Assembly: GCF_002913045.1 (NCBI RefSeq)
Contig: NZ_PPAF01000004.1
Span: forward strand, 1 to 64,000
Length of the DNA: 64,000 bases
Origin: Campylobacter concisus
Lineage (GTDB): Bacteria > Campylobacterota > Campylobacteria > Campylobacterales > Campylobacteraceae
Direction: 5' to 3'
The first letter of the stretch is position 1. Each line of letters begins with the position of its first letter. The translations under genes and the position numbers were made by a program. Below the pieces are notes generated by a model, which was not told the DNA's origin, made no database searches, and was given only the letters and a program-made list of their open reading frames with translations. This document shows positions 1 through 9,449 of the stretch, one piece after another.

Positions 1-72
1 GTCCTGCGTTGGATTCGAACCAACGGCCCCCTCATTAAAAGTGAGATGCTCTACCGACTGAGCTAGCAAGAC
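1..72 (-). tRNA. tRNA-Lys (TTT), 3' end cut by window edge
   Basis: The reverse complement folds as a cloverleaf with acceptor GTCTTGC/GCAGGAC, T-loop GGTTCGAATCC and anticodon loop CTTTTAA, so the anticodon is TTT. The discriminator base and any encoded CCA lie just outside the window. It is the last gene of the minus-strand tRNA group and has its own strong promoter directly upstream. Confidence 0.95.
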
Positions 73-94
73 ATTTGCTTAAAAAAGAATTGAG

Positions 95-123
95 ATTATA
101 CAAAAAACATTATTACATGTCAA
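95..123 (-). promoter_or_regulatory. Consensus sigma70 promoter of tRNA-Lys
   Basis: On the minus strand a perfect -35 TTGACA (123 down to 118) is followed by a 17-base spacer and a perfect -10 TATAAT (100 down to 95). It ends about 23 bases before the tRNA-Lys 5' end. A true -35 box is unusual for Campylobacter and fits a stable-RNA gene. Confidence 0.8.
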
Positions 124-198
124 GAAACAAGAAAAATATCTAATATTTTCTACAATAAATGCTGATTATATAAGATTATTTCAAATTATAAAAAAGAA

Positions 199-283
199 TG
201 GTGCGGATGAAAGGACTTGAACCTTCACGCCGTGGGGCACCAGATCCTAAGTCTGGCGTGTCTGCCAATTTCACCACATCCGC
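199..283 (-). tRNA. tRNA-Leu (TAG)
   Basis: The reverse complement is an 85-nt class II tRNA with acceptor GCGGATG/CATCCGC, encoded ACCA, a long variable arm and anticodon loop CTTAGGA (anticodon TAG). It lies in the middle of the minus-strand tRNA cluster. Confidence 0.96.
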
Positions 284-298
284 ACAACAATAGTAAAG

Positions 299-375
299 TG
301 GTACGCCCATCAGGATTCGAACCTGAGGCCTACGGCTTAGAAGGCCGTTGCTCTATCCAGCTGAGCTATGAGCGC
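299..375 (-). tRNA. tRNA-Arg (TCT)
   Basis: The reverse complement gives a 77-nt cloverleaf with encoded CCA, T-arm GGTTCGAATCC and anticodon loop CTTCTAA (anticodon TCT). The acceptor stem includes G-U pairs. It is 15 bases from both flanking tRNAs. Confidence 0.95.
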
Positions 376-390
376 ATAAAGTATTTTAAG

Positions 391-467
391 TGGCGCGCCC
401 GATAGGAGTCGAACCCATAACCTACAGATCCGAAGTCTGTCGCTCTATCCAATTGAGCTACGAGCGC
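391..467 (-). tRNA. tRNA-Arg (TCG)
   Basis: The reverse complement is a 77-nt cloverleaf with acceptor GCGCTCG/CGGGCGC, discriminator G and encoded CCA. The anticodon loop is CTTCGGA, giving TCG and reading CGA. It sits between the His and Arg-TCT genes. Confidence 0.93.
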
Positions 468-473
468 CCAAAA

Positions 474-551
474 TGGGGTGAGTGATGGGAATCGAACCCA
501 CGACCCTCAGGACCACAATCTGATGCTCTAACCGACTGAGCTACACTCACC
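474..551 (-). tRNA. tRNA-His (GTG)
   Basis: The anticodon loop is TTGTGGT, giving anticodon GTG. The gene encodes the extra 5' G (position -1) opposite a C discriminator, the identity pair of histidine tRNAs, and an encoded CCA. Confidence 0.95.
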
Positions 552-559
552 ATTTAACA

Positions 560-637
560 TGGTCGGGGTGAAAGGATTCGAACCTTCGGCCCTCTGGTCC
601 CAAACCAGATGCGCTAACCAGACTGCGCTACACCCCG
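560..637 (-). tRNA. tRNA-Pro (TGG)
   Basis: Acceptor CGGGGTG/CACCCCG, encoded ACCA and anticodon loop TTTGGGA give anticodon TGG. It is the first gene of the minus-strand tRNA cluster. Confidence 0.95.
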
Positions 638-685
638 CCTGAGTCGTGTTTGTAAGTTTATGCCACTACCTCATTAAAAAGTCGC

Positions 686-714
686 ATTTTAACTTGTTTT
701 TTTTATAAAGTCAA
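686..714 (-). promoter_or_regulatory. Promoter of the tRNA cluster
   Basis: On the minus strand TTGACT (714 down to 709) is followed by a 17-base spacer and TAAAAT (691 down to 686), about 50 bases upstream of tRNA-Pro. Spacing and match are those of a sigma70 promoter and would drive the Pro-His-Arg-Arg-Leu transcript. Confidence 0.65.
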
Positions 715-1062
715 TTAAAAAACACTTAAATTAATAGAAATTATATATAAAAATAATTCAATCAAAAATATTAATTAGCACTTTACTAAATACATAATCT
801 TTTAAACCAGCTAGCTTTCTATGCTTCTCTATTTTGCTATCTACTACAAATTTTAACCTTTATTTCACGGATTTTAAGTAGCTTAACACGAATATTTTAC
901 AATGACATTACAACAGAATAAATATCGACCTATTATCTATTATGCATTTTATGCTTATCAAAATTTTACCTTCAAATTTAAACATATTTATCTTTTCGGG
1001 CTAAAATTTTTTGATTAACATTTTATCTATCATATCATTAGCTTTTCATCGGCGTAAAAATA
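715..1062. other. AT-rich gap with no recognised feature
   Basis: About 350 bases between the tRNA promoter and the TerC gene. Neither strand gives a convincing coding frame, RNA fold or terminator on reading. Confidence 0.5.
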
Positions 1063-1785
1063 TTATTTAGCTAACATTTTCTTTTTAGCATAGATATTTA
1101 TACTTTCCACTGCCAATGAAAATGCCATCGCAAAATATATATATCCCTTTGGAATATGAAATCCTAATCCTTCAGCAACAAGCGTCATGCCTACAAGCAC
1201 TAAAAATGCAAGTGCTAAAATTTTTATAGTTGGGTTATTATCTACAAAATTAGAAATACCTTTTGACGCTATCATCATTACACCAACTGCTAAAATAACA
1301 GCTATGATCATTATCTCTATATGCTCAGCCATTCCAACAGCCGTGATAACACTATCAAGAGAAAAAACAATATCCAAAACAGCTATCTCGCTTACGATAA
1401 CCAAGAAATTTGCATGTGATTTTTTGCTATTTTTATGCTCTTCGCTTTCGCCAGAAACACTAGAATGTATTTCAAGGGTTGATTTTACAAGTAAAAATAG
1501 ACCGCCCAGTATAAGCACCAAATCTCGGCCGCTTATGCTAAATTCCGCGATAGTAAAGAGTGGCTTCGTAAGCTTCATGATCCAAAACAATGAGAGTAAA
1601 AGTAAAATTCTAGTCACCATAGCTAGCCCTAAGCCAACAATCCTACCACTGCCACGCTGCTCTTGAGGTAGTTTACCTACCAAAATAGCGATAAATATAA
1701 TGTTATCTATGCCTAAAACTATCTCTAAGCCAGTTAATGTAAGTAGTGATATCCACGCTTCTGGCGAACTAAACCATTCAAACAT
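1063..1785 (-). CDS. TerC-family integral membrane protein
   Basis: A 240-residue polytopic inner-membrane protein of the TerC/Alx family. Family members are linked to manganese export and tellurite resistance. The acidic membrane motifs expected in the family are visible: GLEIVLGIDN near residues 19-28 and VLDIVFSLDS near 135-144, each with Asp inside a hydrophobic stretch. A hydrophilic Ser/His-rich loop lies around 107-125. The ATG start has an AAGGA box six bases upstream. It overlaps the purN end by 8 bases, so it is probably translated from the purN transcript. A second manganese-type exporter (MntP) lies at 17525-18085. Family assignment is firm; the transported ion is inferred. Confidence 0.9.
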   Translation of the reverse strand: MFEWFSSPEAWISLLTLTGLEIVLGIDNIIFIAILVGKLPQEQRGSGRIVGLGLAMVTRILLLLSLFWIMKLTKPLFTIAEFSISGRDLVLILGGLFLLVKSTLEIHSSVSGESEEHKNSKKSHANFLVIVSEIAVLDIVFSLDSVITAVGMAEHIEIMIIAVILAVGVMMIASKGISNFVDNNPTIKILALAFLVLVGMTLVAEGLGFHIPKGYIYFAMAFSLAVESINIYAKKKMLAK

Positions 1786-2365
1786 TTGCTTCCTTTGTTA
1801 AAATTTTTATTATGCTATCAGGCAAAATTTCATGCTCTATCGCATGGATTTTGCTCTCCCAATCCTCTAAGCTCATACTATCTTCTCTTTCAAACGTTCT
1901 TTGTGCGATGAGTTTACCTCCGTCAAGCTCCTCGTTCACGTAGTGCACGCTAACTCCGCCGAGCATCATCTCGCTCTCAAAGCTCTCTTTTATCGCATGA
2001 GCGCCCTTAAAAAGTGGCAATATGGAAGGATGTAAATTTATGGCTTTTATCTTTGATGTAAAAACAGGAGTTAATATCCTCATAAACCCAGCAAGCACCG
2101 TTAGTTCAGCGCCGCTTTTTAAAATTTGCTCCACAACTGCAGCGTCAAATTCTTCTCTATTTGCAAATTTGGCACTCTCTATTATCGTCGTATCAAGCCC
2201 AAATTTCTTAGCACGCTCTATACCATATACGCCTGGCTTGTTGCAGATACAAAGGCAAACTTCGATTTTTATGCCATTAAAAATTTGATTATGAACTTTT
2301 TTAAGTATCGCTTCTAAATTTGAGCCACTACCGCTAAAAAGTACGGCTATTTTTTTCGTAAGCAT
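1778..2365 (-). CDS. purN: Phosphoribosylglycinamide formyltransferase (GART)
   Basis: Transfers a formyl group from 10-formyl-THF to GAR in de novo purine synthesis. At 195 residues it is slightly shorter than the E. coli enzyme. The phosphate-binding loop FSGSGSN is at residues 10-16. The catalytic block INLHPSILP holds Asn110 and His112, and the DGG at 148-150 carries the conserved Asp. The ATG start is preceded by AAAAGGAG. It overlaps the start of terC downstream and the end of nnr upstream, so the three genes are probably translated as one operon. No missing key residue was seen. Confidence 0.95.
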   Translation of the reverse strand: MLTKKIAVLFSGSGSNLEAILKKVHNQIFNGIKIEVCLCICNKPGVYGIERAKKFGLDTTIIESAKFANREEFDAAVVEQILKSGAELTVLAGFMRILTPVFTSKIKAINLHPSILPLFKGAHAIKESFESEMMLGGVSVHYVNEELDGGKLIAQRTFEREDSMSLEDWESKIHAIEHEILPDSIIKILTKEANV

Positions 2366-3750
2366 TTTACTCCTTTTATAATGTCTGTTGGCTCGAGCGC
2401 GTAGCTGTTTTTTTTGAAATTTTTAAGGCTAAGCGCATGAGCTAGTGTAGCCGAGATAGCAGCATCCAGTGACTCGTAGCCTTGAGCTAAAAGAGCAAGT
2501 ACAAGTCCGCTTAGCACGTCACCACTGCCACCTTTTGCAAGCGTATTTTTACCATAAGGCATGATATAAATTTGCCCGTCTTTGGCGATTATCGTATTTG
2601 CGCCTTTAAGTACTAGCACGGCCTTAAATTTCTCGCTCCAAGCCTTAGCATAAGCAAATCTATTTTCTTGTAATGTTTTTACGTCGATATCTGCTATATT
2701 ACAAAGCTTTAAAAGTGAGCAAAATTCCTTTGGGTGAGGCGTCAAAACACAGTTTTCATTTAGCAGATCAAGCACTTTTGCGCTGTAAAAAATATCAGCG
2801 TCAAGAACAAGCTTTTTGCTCTTTAAAATTTGCGTATCAAGCTCTTCTATGCCCTTTTTGCCAAGCCCCATGCCAACGGCTCCAGCGTTCATTTTATCGC
2901 TTATCTTGCTAGCTTGCATGATATGCGTTGGTAAATTTAAGCCCTGCTCGCCTATCACGCTAACTAGCCCGGCCCCAAAGGCAAATGCCGCCTTTGCGCA
3001 AAGCATGCTAGCTCCAACATGCTCGCCAGATATGATAAAAGCATGGCCAAAGTCGCCCTTATTTACGCACTGATTTTTTCTATTTGGAAGCACAAGGTCG
3101 CTTTTTTGAAGTAGGTGATAGTTGCTCTCGCACTCATAGTTTTGAGAGCTTATGCCAAGAGTAGCGAGCTTTACCTTGCCAACAAAGTCTTTTGCTGCGT
3201 CACTATAAAGCCCAAGCTTTCTAGCTCCCATTGTTATCGTGATGTCCGCCTTTACGCAAGTACCTAGCATCTTGCCGTCACTACTTAGTCCACTTGGTAT
3301 ATCACAAGCGATAGTGTAGGCAGAGCTTTTGTTTATCTTTGAGATAAGCTCTATGTGATTTTTGTCTAAATTTCTATTTAAGCCAGAGCCAAAAAGCCCG
3401 TCTATGATGCATTTTGCACCATTTAAGCTATTTTCTACATCTTTACTCTCACGCACTCCAGCAAATTTAGCTCGCTTAAGCTGTTTGGCGGCTAGTGGCT
3501 TTAAATTTTTACTAGCTAGAATAAATTCACACTCAAACTCGCCCTCTAGCATCCTTAAGGCACAAAGCACGTCAGCGCCGTTGTTTCCGCTACCACAAAC
3601 GCCAAGTACTCTCACGCCTTTTTTAAATTTCTTACGGATAAAATTTGCTATGCCGGTGGCGGCGTTTTCCATTAAAATTTCTTCACTGAGGTCAAATTTC
3701 TCGCTCGCTCTCTCGTCTAAAACTCTCGTGTCTAAATATAAATTTTTCAT
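2347..3750 (-). CDS. nnr: Bifunctional NAD(P)H-hydrate epimerase/dehydratase
   Basis: Repairs hydrated NADH/NADPH. The N-terminal YjeF_N half (about 1-215) is the epimerase, with the nucleotide-binding NNGADVL motif near residue 57. The C-terminal half (about 230-467) is the ribokinase-like dehydratase, with its hallmark GGSGDVLSG at about 407-415 including the catalytic Asp411. At 467 residues it is a little shorter than the E. coli fusion protein. It starts with ATG two bases after the comM stop and has no clear ribosome site, which suggests translational coupling. It overlaps purN by 19 bases. Confidence 0.94.
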   Translation of the reverse strand: MKNLYLDTRVLDERASEKFDLSEEILMENAATGIANFIRKKFKKGVRVLGVCGSGNNGADVLCALRMLEGEFECEFILASKNLKPLAAKQLKRAKFAGVRESKDVENSLNGAKCIIDGLFGSGLNRNLDKNHIELISKINKSSAYTIACDIPSGLSSDGKMLGTCVKADITITMGARKLGLYSDAAKDFVGKVKLATLGISSQNYECESNYHLLQKSDLVLPNRKNQCVNKGDFGHAFIISGEHVGASMLCAKAAFAFGAGLVSVIGEQGLNLPTHIMQASKISDKMNAGAVGMGLGKKGIEELDTQILKSKKLVLDADIFYSAKVLDLLNENCVLTPHPKEFCSLLKLCNIADIDVKTLQENRFAYAKAWSEKFKAVLVLKGANTIIAKDGQIYIMPYGKNTLAKGGSGDVLSGLVLALLAQGYESLDAAISATLAHALSLKNFKKNSYALEPTDIIKGVKCLRKK

Positions 3751-3751
3751 T

Positions 3752-5257
3752 CTATGCCCTAAAACTAAGCGCCTCTAAGATATGGGGCTTTAAAATTTGC
3801 TCGCTCTCATCAAGGTCAGCGATGCTTCTAGCCACTCTAAGTGTTCTTTTTATACCTCTTTGAGAAAGATTGTACCTCGAGGCCGCCTTTTGTAAAATTT
3901 CTCTTGCTTCATTATCTAATAGACAAAATTTTTCTACTTGTGCGTTATTTAGTTTGCCATTTAGCTCATCTTGATCGCGCTTTTTTTGAAAGATAAAGGC
4001 TTTTAAAACCATATCACTCATCTGCTGTGAACTCAAACTCGACCTGTCATTTGGCGAACTCTCGTCCATAGCAACTTTTAAATCAATGCGGTCGAGCACT
4101 GGAGCTGAAATTCTTGATTTGTAGTTTTTTATCTCATTTTCGCTGCATTTGCAATTTAGATTGCGAGAGAATAAATTTCCACAAGGACATGGATTTTGAG
4201 CGGCTACGAAGATAAATTTAGTCTCATAAGTCACTTTAGAATTTACCCTTGCGATATGAATTTGATTGTCCTCTAGTGGCTCTCTAAGGCTCTCTATCAC
4301 TTGTTTAGAAAAGTGAGGAAACTCGTCAAAAAAAAGTACTCCGCCATTTGCAAGTGCGATTTCACCGATCTTTGCGACATTTGAGCCACCACCAAATATT
4401 GAACTTTTTGTCGAGGTATGATGTGGTGAGCGAAAAGCTCTAGTGCTTGTAAATTCACTATCTTGAAGATTTAAAGAGCGGTAAGCGGCAGACTTTAGCA
4501 CCTCTTCTAAGCTTTGTGGCGCCATGATATAAACTAGGCGTTTTGCGCACATGCTTTTGCCGCTACCTGGACTGCCTTCAAATAAAATATTGTGCATGCC
4601 AACAGCTGCAATAACGCAGGCTCTTTTGGCGCGATCCTGACCCAAAACGTCCTTAAAATCAAGGTCGAAGTTTAAATTTGGAACATATCTTTTGCCAGAA
4701 ATTTCTATCACATTTGAAAATAGTTCATGAGTAGCGTTAAAACGTATACTTTTTGCAAATTCTGCGTCATTAAAAAACCTAATCGCCTCTTCTAGAGTAC
4801 TAACCGCATAAATCTCTAAATTTGGGATCATTGAAGCTTTTTGTGCTATCTCTTTTGACACTAAGACTTTTGCGTTTTTTACCTGCGTGCTTAAAAAAAG
4901 TAAGATAGAAAATAAATTTGCCGTGCTTTTTACACTTCCATCAAGTCCAAGCTCACCAAATACAAAAATTTTCTCTAAGCTTTTTGCCTTTTGAAGAGCT
5001 ATAAGAAGAGCGATAGCCAGGTCAAAATGTGAGCCACTTTTTGGCAGATCTGAAGGGGATAAATTTATGGTTATCTTTTGTGCTGGAAAGGAAAAATCAA
5101 GTGCTAGAAGTGCTGCTTTTACGCGTTCTGTGCTCTCTTTTATGCTTGTGCTTGCAAGCCCAACGATGCTAAAACCAGGAAGCCCGCGAGAGAAGATAGA
5201 CTCAACGTCAATTATCTTTAGCCCATCTCCGTAAGTAGCACATCTTAAAGACTTCAT
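3752..5257 (-). CDS. comM: YifB/ComM-family AAA+ ATPase
   Basis: A 501-residue Mg-chelatase-like AAA+ protein. In other bacteria ComM is a hexameric helicase promoting branch migration during natural transformation. Seen here are an N-terminal ChlI-like domain (about 1-165), Walker A GSPGSGKS near residue 225, a Walker B region ending FFDEF, the Cys motif NPCPCG, and a C-terminal Mg-chelatase domain with SQRGIKRTLRVARSI. The ATG overlaps the def stop as ATGA. The role in DNA uptake is inferred from the family and fits the pilin-like gene at 27088 in a naturally competent genus. Confidence 0.93.
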   Translation of the reverse strand: MKSLRCATYGDGLKIIDVESIFSRGLPGFSIVGLASTSIKESTERVKAALLALDFSFPAQKITINLSPSDLPKSGSHFDLAIALLIALQKAKSLEKIFVFGELGLDGSVKSTANLFSILLFLSTQVKNAKVLVSKEIAQKASMIPNLEIYAVSTLEEAIRFFNDAEFAKSIRFNATHELFSNVIEISGKRYVPNLNFDLDFKDVLGQDRAKRACVIAAVGMHNILFEGSPGSGKSMCAKRLVYIMAPQSLEEVLKSAAYRSLNLQDSEFTSTRAFRSPHHTSTKSSIFGGGSNVAKIGEIALANGGVLFFDEFPHFSKQVIESLREPLEDNQIHIARVNSKVTYETKFIFVAAQNPCPCGNLFSRNLNCKCSENEIKNYKSRISAPVLDRIDLKVAMDESSPNDRSSLSSQQMSDMVLKAFIFQKKRDQDELNGKLNNAQVEKFCLLDNEAREILQKAASRYNLSQRGIKRTLRVARSIADLDESEQILKPHILEALSFRA

Positions 5258-5772
5258 GAAACTTTTTCTTTTTTTTGCTTTTTGTATTCCTTGTCAAATT
5301 TTTTGCGTTTATTAAAGCCGATTTTTTCTATAAAAAGATGTCCATCTAAATGATCATTTTCATGCTGGATAGCGATAGCTAAAAGCCCATCAGCCTTTAA
5401 GCTTTGCTCTTTGCCAAAGCGGTCTTGATATTTGATAGCCACAACCTTATTTCTTTTTACATCTTCATAATATCCTGGCACACTAAGGCAGCCCTCTTGA
5501 TAGACACACTCACCCTCACGTAGTTCAAATTTTGGGTTTATGATTTCGATTAAATTTTCTTTATCTTGCACGCCCTCGTCATTGGCTAGATTTATAATAA
5601 AAATTCTTTTTGCGACACCTATCTGAATAGCTGCAAGACCGATGCCCTCTTTTGCAATCATCGTATCATACATATCATCAAGTAGTTTGTGAAGTTCCTC
5701 ATCAAAATTTTTAACATCTTTTGAGACTTCATAAAGTTTTTTATTTGGATAAGATAAAACCTCTAAGATCAA
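5254..5772 (-). CDS. def: Peptide deformylase
   Basis: Removes the N-formyl group from nascent proteins. All three motifs are present: GIGLAAIQIG (from about residue 43), EGCLSVPG with metal ligand Cys95, and QHENDHLDG with ligands His137 and His141 and catalytic Glu138. I chose the TTG at 5772 because AGGAG lies seven bases upstream. A TTG at 5778 is also in frame but has only two bases of spacing. Length (172 residues) is normal. It is followed by comM with a 4-base overlap. A Lys-rich tail follows the catalytic domain. Confidence 0.95.
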   Translation of the reverse strand: MILEVLSYPNKKLYEVSKDVKNFDEELHKLLDDMYDTMIAKEGIGLAAIQIGVAKRIFIINLANDEGVQDKENLIEIINPKFELREGECVYQEGCLSVPGYYEDVKRNKVVAIKYQDRFGKEQSLKADGLLAIAIQHENDHLDGHLFIEKIGFNKRKKFDKEYKKQKKEKVS

Positions 5773-5786
5773 GCCCAAACTCCTAC

Positions 5787-6809
5787 TTATTCACCCAAAA
5801 ATATAGGCTGCTCATCATCTTGTGTTAGTATTAGTTGATCTAACGAGTAAGAGATTAATTCTTCAGCACTTCTTGTTTTTGTTATCATGCTTGAAACTAC
5901 TTGGATATCAAGCTTGCACTCTTCACCATCTATCTTCCAAGGTATAGATGAAAGCATATTTAAAATTCTGCTACCAGCTTGTTTAGTGCCATTTTCATCA
6001 GTATATTTCATAACCATAGCAAAACAGCCATCACCGTAATGAGCTACTATATCGCTTCTTCTAGAAGTTCTTAAAAGAAGCTGCGATATAGCTTTATACA
6101 TATTGTTTCGCTCTTTTAAATTTTTTACACGATTTGTAAATCTGTCTTTTGCTCTTACTAGTAAAAACGATGCGTTATAGCCATATCTCTTAACGGCTTC
6201 TACTTCACTTTGCACTGTGGCTACTAGAAATTTTTTATTATAGACGTCATATGTCGTATCATAAATCGACTGCTCTTCAATAGATTTAAGCATTTTAGCT
6301 ACTTCGTCATAGCTTACTTTAATGACATCAAGATGCTTATCCATAAGGCTGTTTAATTTTATTAGGTCATGATTAAATGCGCTTAAAACATTTTGAAGAG
6401 CTAGGATATTTGTATTATTTTTGAGTGCATCCATGCGCTTTTGCACTAGGCCTCTCATGATGCCTAAATTTTTATAGATTAGCACCACGGCTTGAAGCAT
6501 GCTTTTTATTTGGATAAATCCTTGCTTTATCTCTTTTTCAATAGAGATATTACTGCCTGATGGTACTGATATCTCGGAATTTATGACTATCATATCACCG
6601 ATCTCTTTTCTAAATTCATCAGGCTGCCCATCAAGCATTTTCTCAAAATAAATAGAGTAATTGTTTGGCGTAGATGGAACATTATCGTCGCTTAATTCAT
6701 GCAAAACATTTTCTGAAAATTTGTAGATATCTACCTTTTCTTTTTCTAGAATATGTTTTACCTCAACCGCTTTTTTCTTAGGGTCTGGTGCATTATCTAT
6801 CTTTATCAC
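5787..6809 (-). CDS. Degenerate GGDEF-domain protein
   Basis: A 340-residue cytoplasmic protein with no membrane segment. The N-terminal 170 residues are helical and unassigned. The C-terminal 160 residues follow the GGDEF fold, with the entry YDVYNKKFL and a final beta region. The signature, however, reads HYGDGCF instead of RYGGDEF, so diguanylate cyclase activity is unlikely and a c-di-GMP- or GTP-binding or scaffold role is more plausible. It starts at GTG with AAGG seven bases upstream and sits between clpP and def, 8 bases from each. Its place among protein-maturation genes is odd and functionally unexplained. Confidence 0.75.
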   Translation of the reverse strand: MIKIDNAPDPKKKAVEVKHILEKEKVDIYKFSENVLHELSDDNVPSTPNNYSIYFEKMLDGQPDEFRKEIGDMIVINSEISVPSGSNISIEKEIKQGFIQIKSMLQAVVLIYKNLGIMRGLVQKRMDALKNNTNILALQNVLSAFNHDLIKLNSLMDKHLDVIKVSYDEVAKMLKSIEEQSIYDTTYDVYNKKFLVATVQSEVEAVKRYGYNASFLLVRAKDRFTNRVKNLKERNNMYKAISQLLLRTSRRSDIVAHYGDGCFAMVMKYTDENGTKQAGSRILNMLSSIPWKIDGEECKLDIQVVSSMITKTRSAEELISYSLDQLILTQDDEQPIFLGE

Positions 6810-6817
6810 TTTGGGCC

Positions 6818-7408
6818 TTATTTAAAACTTTTCTCCAAAATTTTATCAACAAGTCCGTACTCTTTGGCTTCGGCCGAACTCATAAAGAAGTCACGTTCAG
6901 TATCTTTTACGATCTTACTTAGCTTTTGGCCTGTATTTTTGGCTAAAATTCCATTTAAAATCTCTTTCATACGCAAAATTTCACGAGCTTGTATCTCGAT
7001 ATCAGTCGCTTGTCCTCTAGCACCGCCAAGTGGTTGGTGTATCATGATGCGAGAATTTGGCAACGCATATCTTTTACCTGGCGCGCCACAGCTTAATAAA
7101 AATGCACCCATACTAGCAGCTTGGCCGATACAGATCGTGCAAACATCTGGCTTTATGTAGTTCATCGTGTCATAGATACTAAAGCCACTTGTTATCACAC
7201 CACCTGGTGAGTTTATATATAGATAGATATCTTTATCTGGATCCTCAGCCTCTAAAAATAGAAGCTGAGCGACGATAGAAGCAGCCATGCCGTCTTCTAT
7301 CTCGCCACTTAGCATAACGATCCTATCTTTTAAAAGACGGGAATATATATCATAGCTTCGCTCACCTCTGCTAGTTCTTTCAACTACGACAGGAACGTAA
7401 TAGCTCAT
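6818..7408 (-). CDS. clpP: ATP-dependent Clp protease proteolytic subunit
   Basis: The serine peptidase core of ClpXP/ClpAP. At 196 residues, typical length, it has the catalytic triad Ser99 (in GQAASMG), His124 (in MIHQP) and Asp173. The oligomer-handle sequence follows the active-site His. The ATG overlaps the tig stop by one base (TAATG), so trigger factor and ClpP are coupled, as in many bacteria where tig and clpP are neighbours. Confidence 0.97.
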   Translation of the reverse strand: MSYYVPVVVERTSRGERSYDIYSRLLKDRIVMLSGEIEDGMAASIVAQLLFLEAEDPDKDIYLYINSPGGVITSGFSIYDTMNYIKPDVCTICIGQAASMGAFLLSCGAPGKRYALPNSRIMIHQPLGGARGQATDIEIQAREILRMKEILNGILAKNTGQKLSKIVKDTERDFFMSSAEAKEYGLVDKILEKSFK

Positions 7409-8739
7409 TACTCAGCCTTCTCTTTTTTGCTTGCTTTTTTCTCGTCTTTTTCTTTATTAAAGAGCTCGCTAAATAGCTTCTCTTCAATCATTGACATCTT
7501 TATAGCTGGAAGCATGCCTTGGTTGCGGTACATCTCAAGGTGTGCTTTTGGATCTTGTCCGCTTCTATACGCCTCAAAATAGATCGCTTGAACAACCTCT
7601 TGATCGCTCACTTTCACGCCTCTTACGCGAGCTAGTTCATCGATGATGAAAGTTAAGCGAACGCTATTTTCAGCGTCTTTTCTAAACTCGTCACGTTTTT
7701 TAGAAAGAGCATCTTTGTCCTCTCTAAATTTTTTCATATCATCTGGAGTAAATGAGCTCCATGCGTTTCTAAACTGCATATCGATCTCTTGCTCAACGAT
7801 ATTTTTTGGTACGTCAAATTTAAATTTCTCGACCGCAGCTTCAGCAAATTTTGGCTTAAGCTCATCATTTATAAGTTTATAAATTTTCTCTTGGCGGATT
7901 TGCTCTTTTATACGCTCATCAAGTAACTCTTCAGTTGGTTTTTCTTCATTTGGAAGTAGAGTTTTTAACATCTCTTCATCTAGTTTTTCAGGAATTTTTC
8001 TCTCTTGAATTTCATGAAGTTTTATTTTAAAGATAGCGTCTTTACCAGCTAAATGTGCAGCTCCGTAGTTTTCTGGGAATTTAACCTCGATATCTTTTTC
8101 GCCACCAGCTTTTATGCCTACCATGCCATCTTCAAAGCCTGGGATAAATTGATTTGAGCCTATCTCAAGCACATAGTTTTCAGCCTTGCCACCATCAAAT
8201 GCAACACCATCAACAAAGCCTTCAAAGTCAAATTTAGCAAAGTCACCAACCTTTAGACCTCTTTTGCCATCAATTTTTTCAAGTGGAGCTATCATTTTTA
8301 AAAGTTCAGTTTTTTTCTCATCGATGTCTTTTTTCAAAACACGTGGGTTTGAAAACTCAGGTATCAAGCTCTCATAGCCGCTCACATCAACGCTTGGCTT
8401 AAATGAAACTGTTAGCTCAACATCAATCTTGCCATCTTTTCTGTCAAATTTTGAAACGATAGGCTCGCCAATAAGATCATCGTTTTTCTTGCCTGCTTGT
8501 TTTATAGCCTCATCAACAACATCTCTTAAGACATCTTGTTCAGCATCGTTTGTTAGCTCTTTCTCGTAGCGTTTTAGCACGACAGCAACTGGAACGTGAC
8601 CTTGCCTAAAGCCATCTACTTTCATAGTTTTTGCTGCTTTTTTTGCTAGCTTTTCTACGCTAGACTTTATAGCATCTGCACTTATAGTCGTGATTGCTAG
8701 AGTATTTACGCTATCTAGAGCTTTTGTTTTGATTTCCAT
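7408..8739 (-). CDS. tig: Trigger factor, ribosome-associated chaperone
   Basis: A 443-residue nascent-chain chaperone with peptidyl-prolyl isomerase activity. The N-terminal ribosome-binding domain carries the signature GFRQGHVP near residue 43. An FKBP domain spans about 160-245, with [14 protein letters not shown] and the closing FKIKLHEI. A long helical C-terminal domain ends in a Lys/Glu-rich tail. The ATG has an AAGGA box. The gene heads the tig-clpP-GGDEF-def-comM run and is divergent from folE across 137 bases. Confidence 0.96.
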   Translation of the reverse strand: MEIKTKALDSVNTLAITTISADAIKSSVEKLAKKAAKTMKVDGFRQGHVPVAVVLKRYEKELTNDAEQDVLRDVVDEAIKQAGKKNDDLIGEPIVSKFDRKDGKIDVELTVSFKPSVDVSGYESLIPEFSNPRVLKKDIDEKKTELLKMIAPLEKIDGKRGLKVGDFAKFDFEGFVDGVAFDGGKAENYVLEIGSNQFIPGFEDGMVGIKAGGEKDIEVKFPENYGAAHLAGKDAIFKIKLHEIQERKIPEKLDEEMLKTLLPNEEKPTEELLDERIKEQIRQEKIYKLINDELKPKFAEAAVEKFKFDVPKNIVEQEIDMQFRNAWSSFTPDDMKKFREDKDALSKKRDEFRKDAENSVRLTFIIDELARVRGVKVSDQEVVQAIYFEAYRSGQDPKAHLEMYRNQGMLPAIKMSMIEEKLFSELFNKEKDEKKASKKEKAE

Positions 8740-8876
8740 CTAATTCCTTTATGAATACAAATTTTTAGCCCAAAATATAGCAGAATTTTCCTTATTTCAT
8801 TGTAAATTTGTAAATTTTTATAGATATAAAAGGCGTTTTAACGTAGAATCTAGCAATAAAATTATGGAGAAAATTT

Positions 8877-9449
8877 ATGCAAGAGAGTTTTGAAAATTCG
8901 GTTAAAAATATGCTAACTATTATCGGTGAGGATCCAAACAGAGAGGGACTTTTAAAAACTCCTGAGCGCGTTTATAAAGCTTTTAAATTCCTTACCAGTG
9001 GGTACGAGCAAGACCCAAAAGAAGTCCTTGGTGACGCGCTATTTACTAGCTCAAATAATGAAATGGTTCTCATGCGAAATATTGAGTTTTACAGTCTTTG
9101 CGAGCACCATTTGTTGCCTATTATTGGCCGCGTACATGTAGCATACATTCCAAATGGCAAGGTCGTTGGCCTTAGTAAAATTCCACGCATGGTAAATATC
9201 TACGCAAGACGCCTTCAAATCCAAGAGCAGATGACTGAGCAGATCGCAAAGGCACTTGAGGACGTAATCGCTCCAAAAGGCGTTGGAGTCGTCGTCGAGG
9301 CTAGACATATGTGCGTTGAGATGAGAGGTGTGCAGAAGATAAACTCAACCACTACGACCTCGGCTCTTAGGGGCTGCTTTATCAAAAACGCAGACACAAG
9401 ACGAGAATTTTTCTCACTTATAAATTCGCCTAGGGAAACGCATTTTTGA
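8877..9449 (+). CDS. folE: GTP cyclohydrolase I
   Basis: Converts GTP to 7,8-dihydroneopterin triphosphate, the first step of folate (and queuosine precursor) synthesis. The 190-residue protein has zinc ligands Cys75 and His78 in SLCEHH and Cys146 in HMCVEMRG. The substrate-site block [13 protein letters not shown] is also present. The ATG start has GGAG upstream. Its TGA stop overlaps the fliI TTG start (TTGA), linking folate synthesis and flagellar export in one transcript, which appears to be positional rather than functional. Confidence 0.97.
   Translation: MQESFENSVKNMLTIIGEDPNREGLLKTPERVYKAFKFLTSGYEQDPKEVLGDALFTSSNNEMVLMRNIEFYSLCEHHLLPIIGRVHVAYIPNGKVVGLSKIPRMVNIYARRLQIQEQMTEQIAKALEDVIAPKGVGVVVEARHMCVEMRGVQKINSTTTTSALRGCFIKNADTRREFFSLINSPRETHF

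Noticed and set aside
1187-1666. Plus-strand open frame of 159 codons
   Set aside because: Exact antisense of the TerC gene, Ser/Ile-rich with no domain; a shadow frame.
3362-3778. Plus-strand open frame of 138 codons
   Set aside because: Antisense of nnr, biased to Ser/Phe/Leu, no ribosome site.
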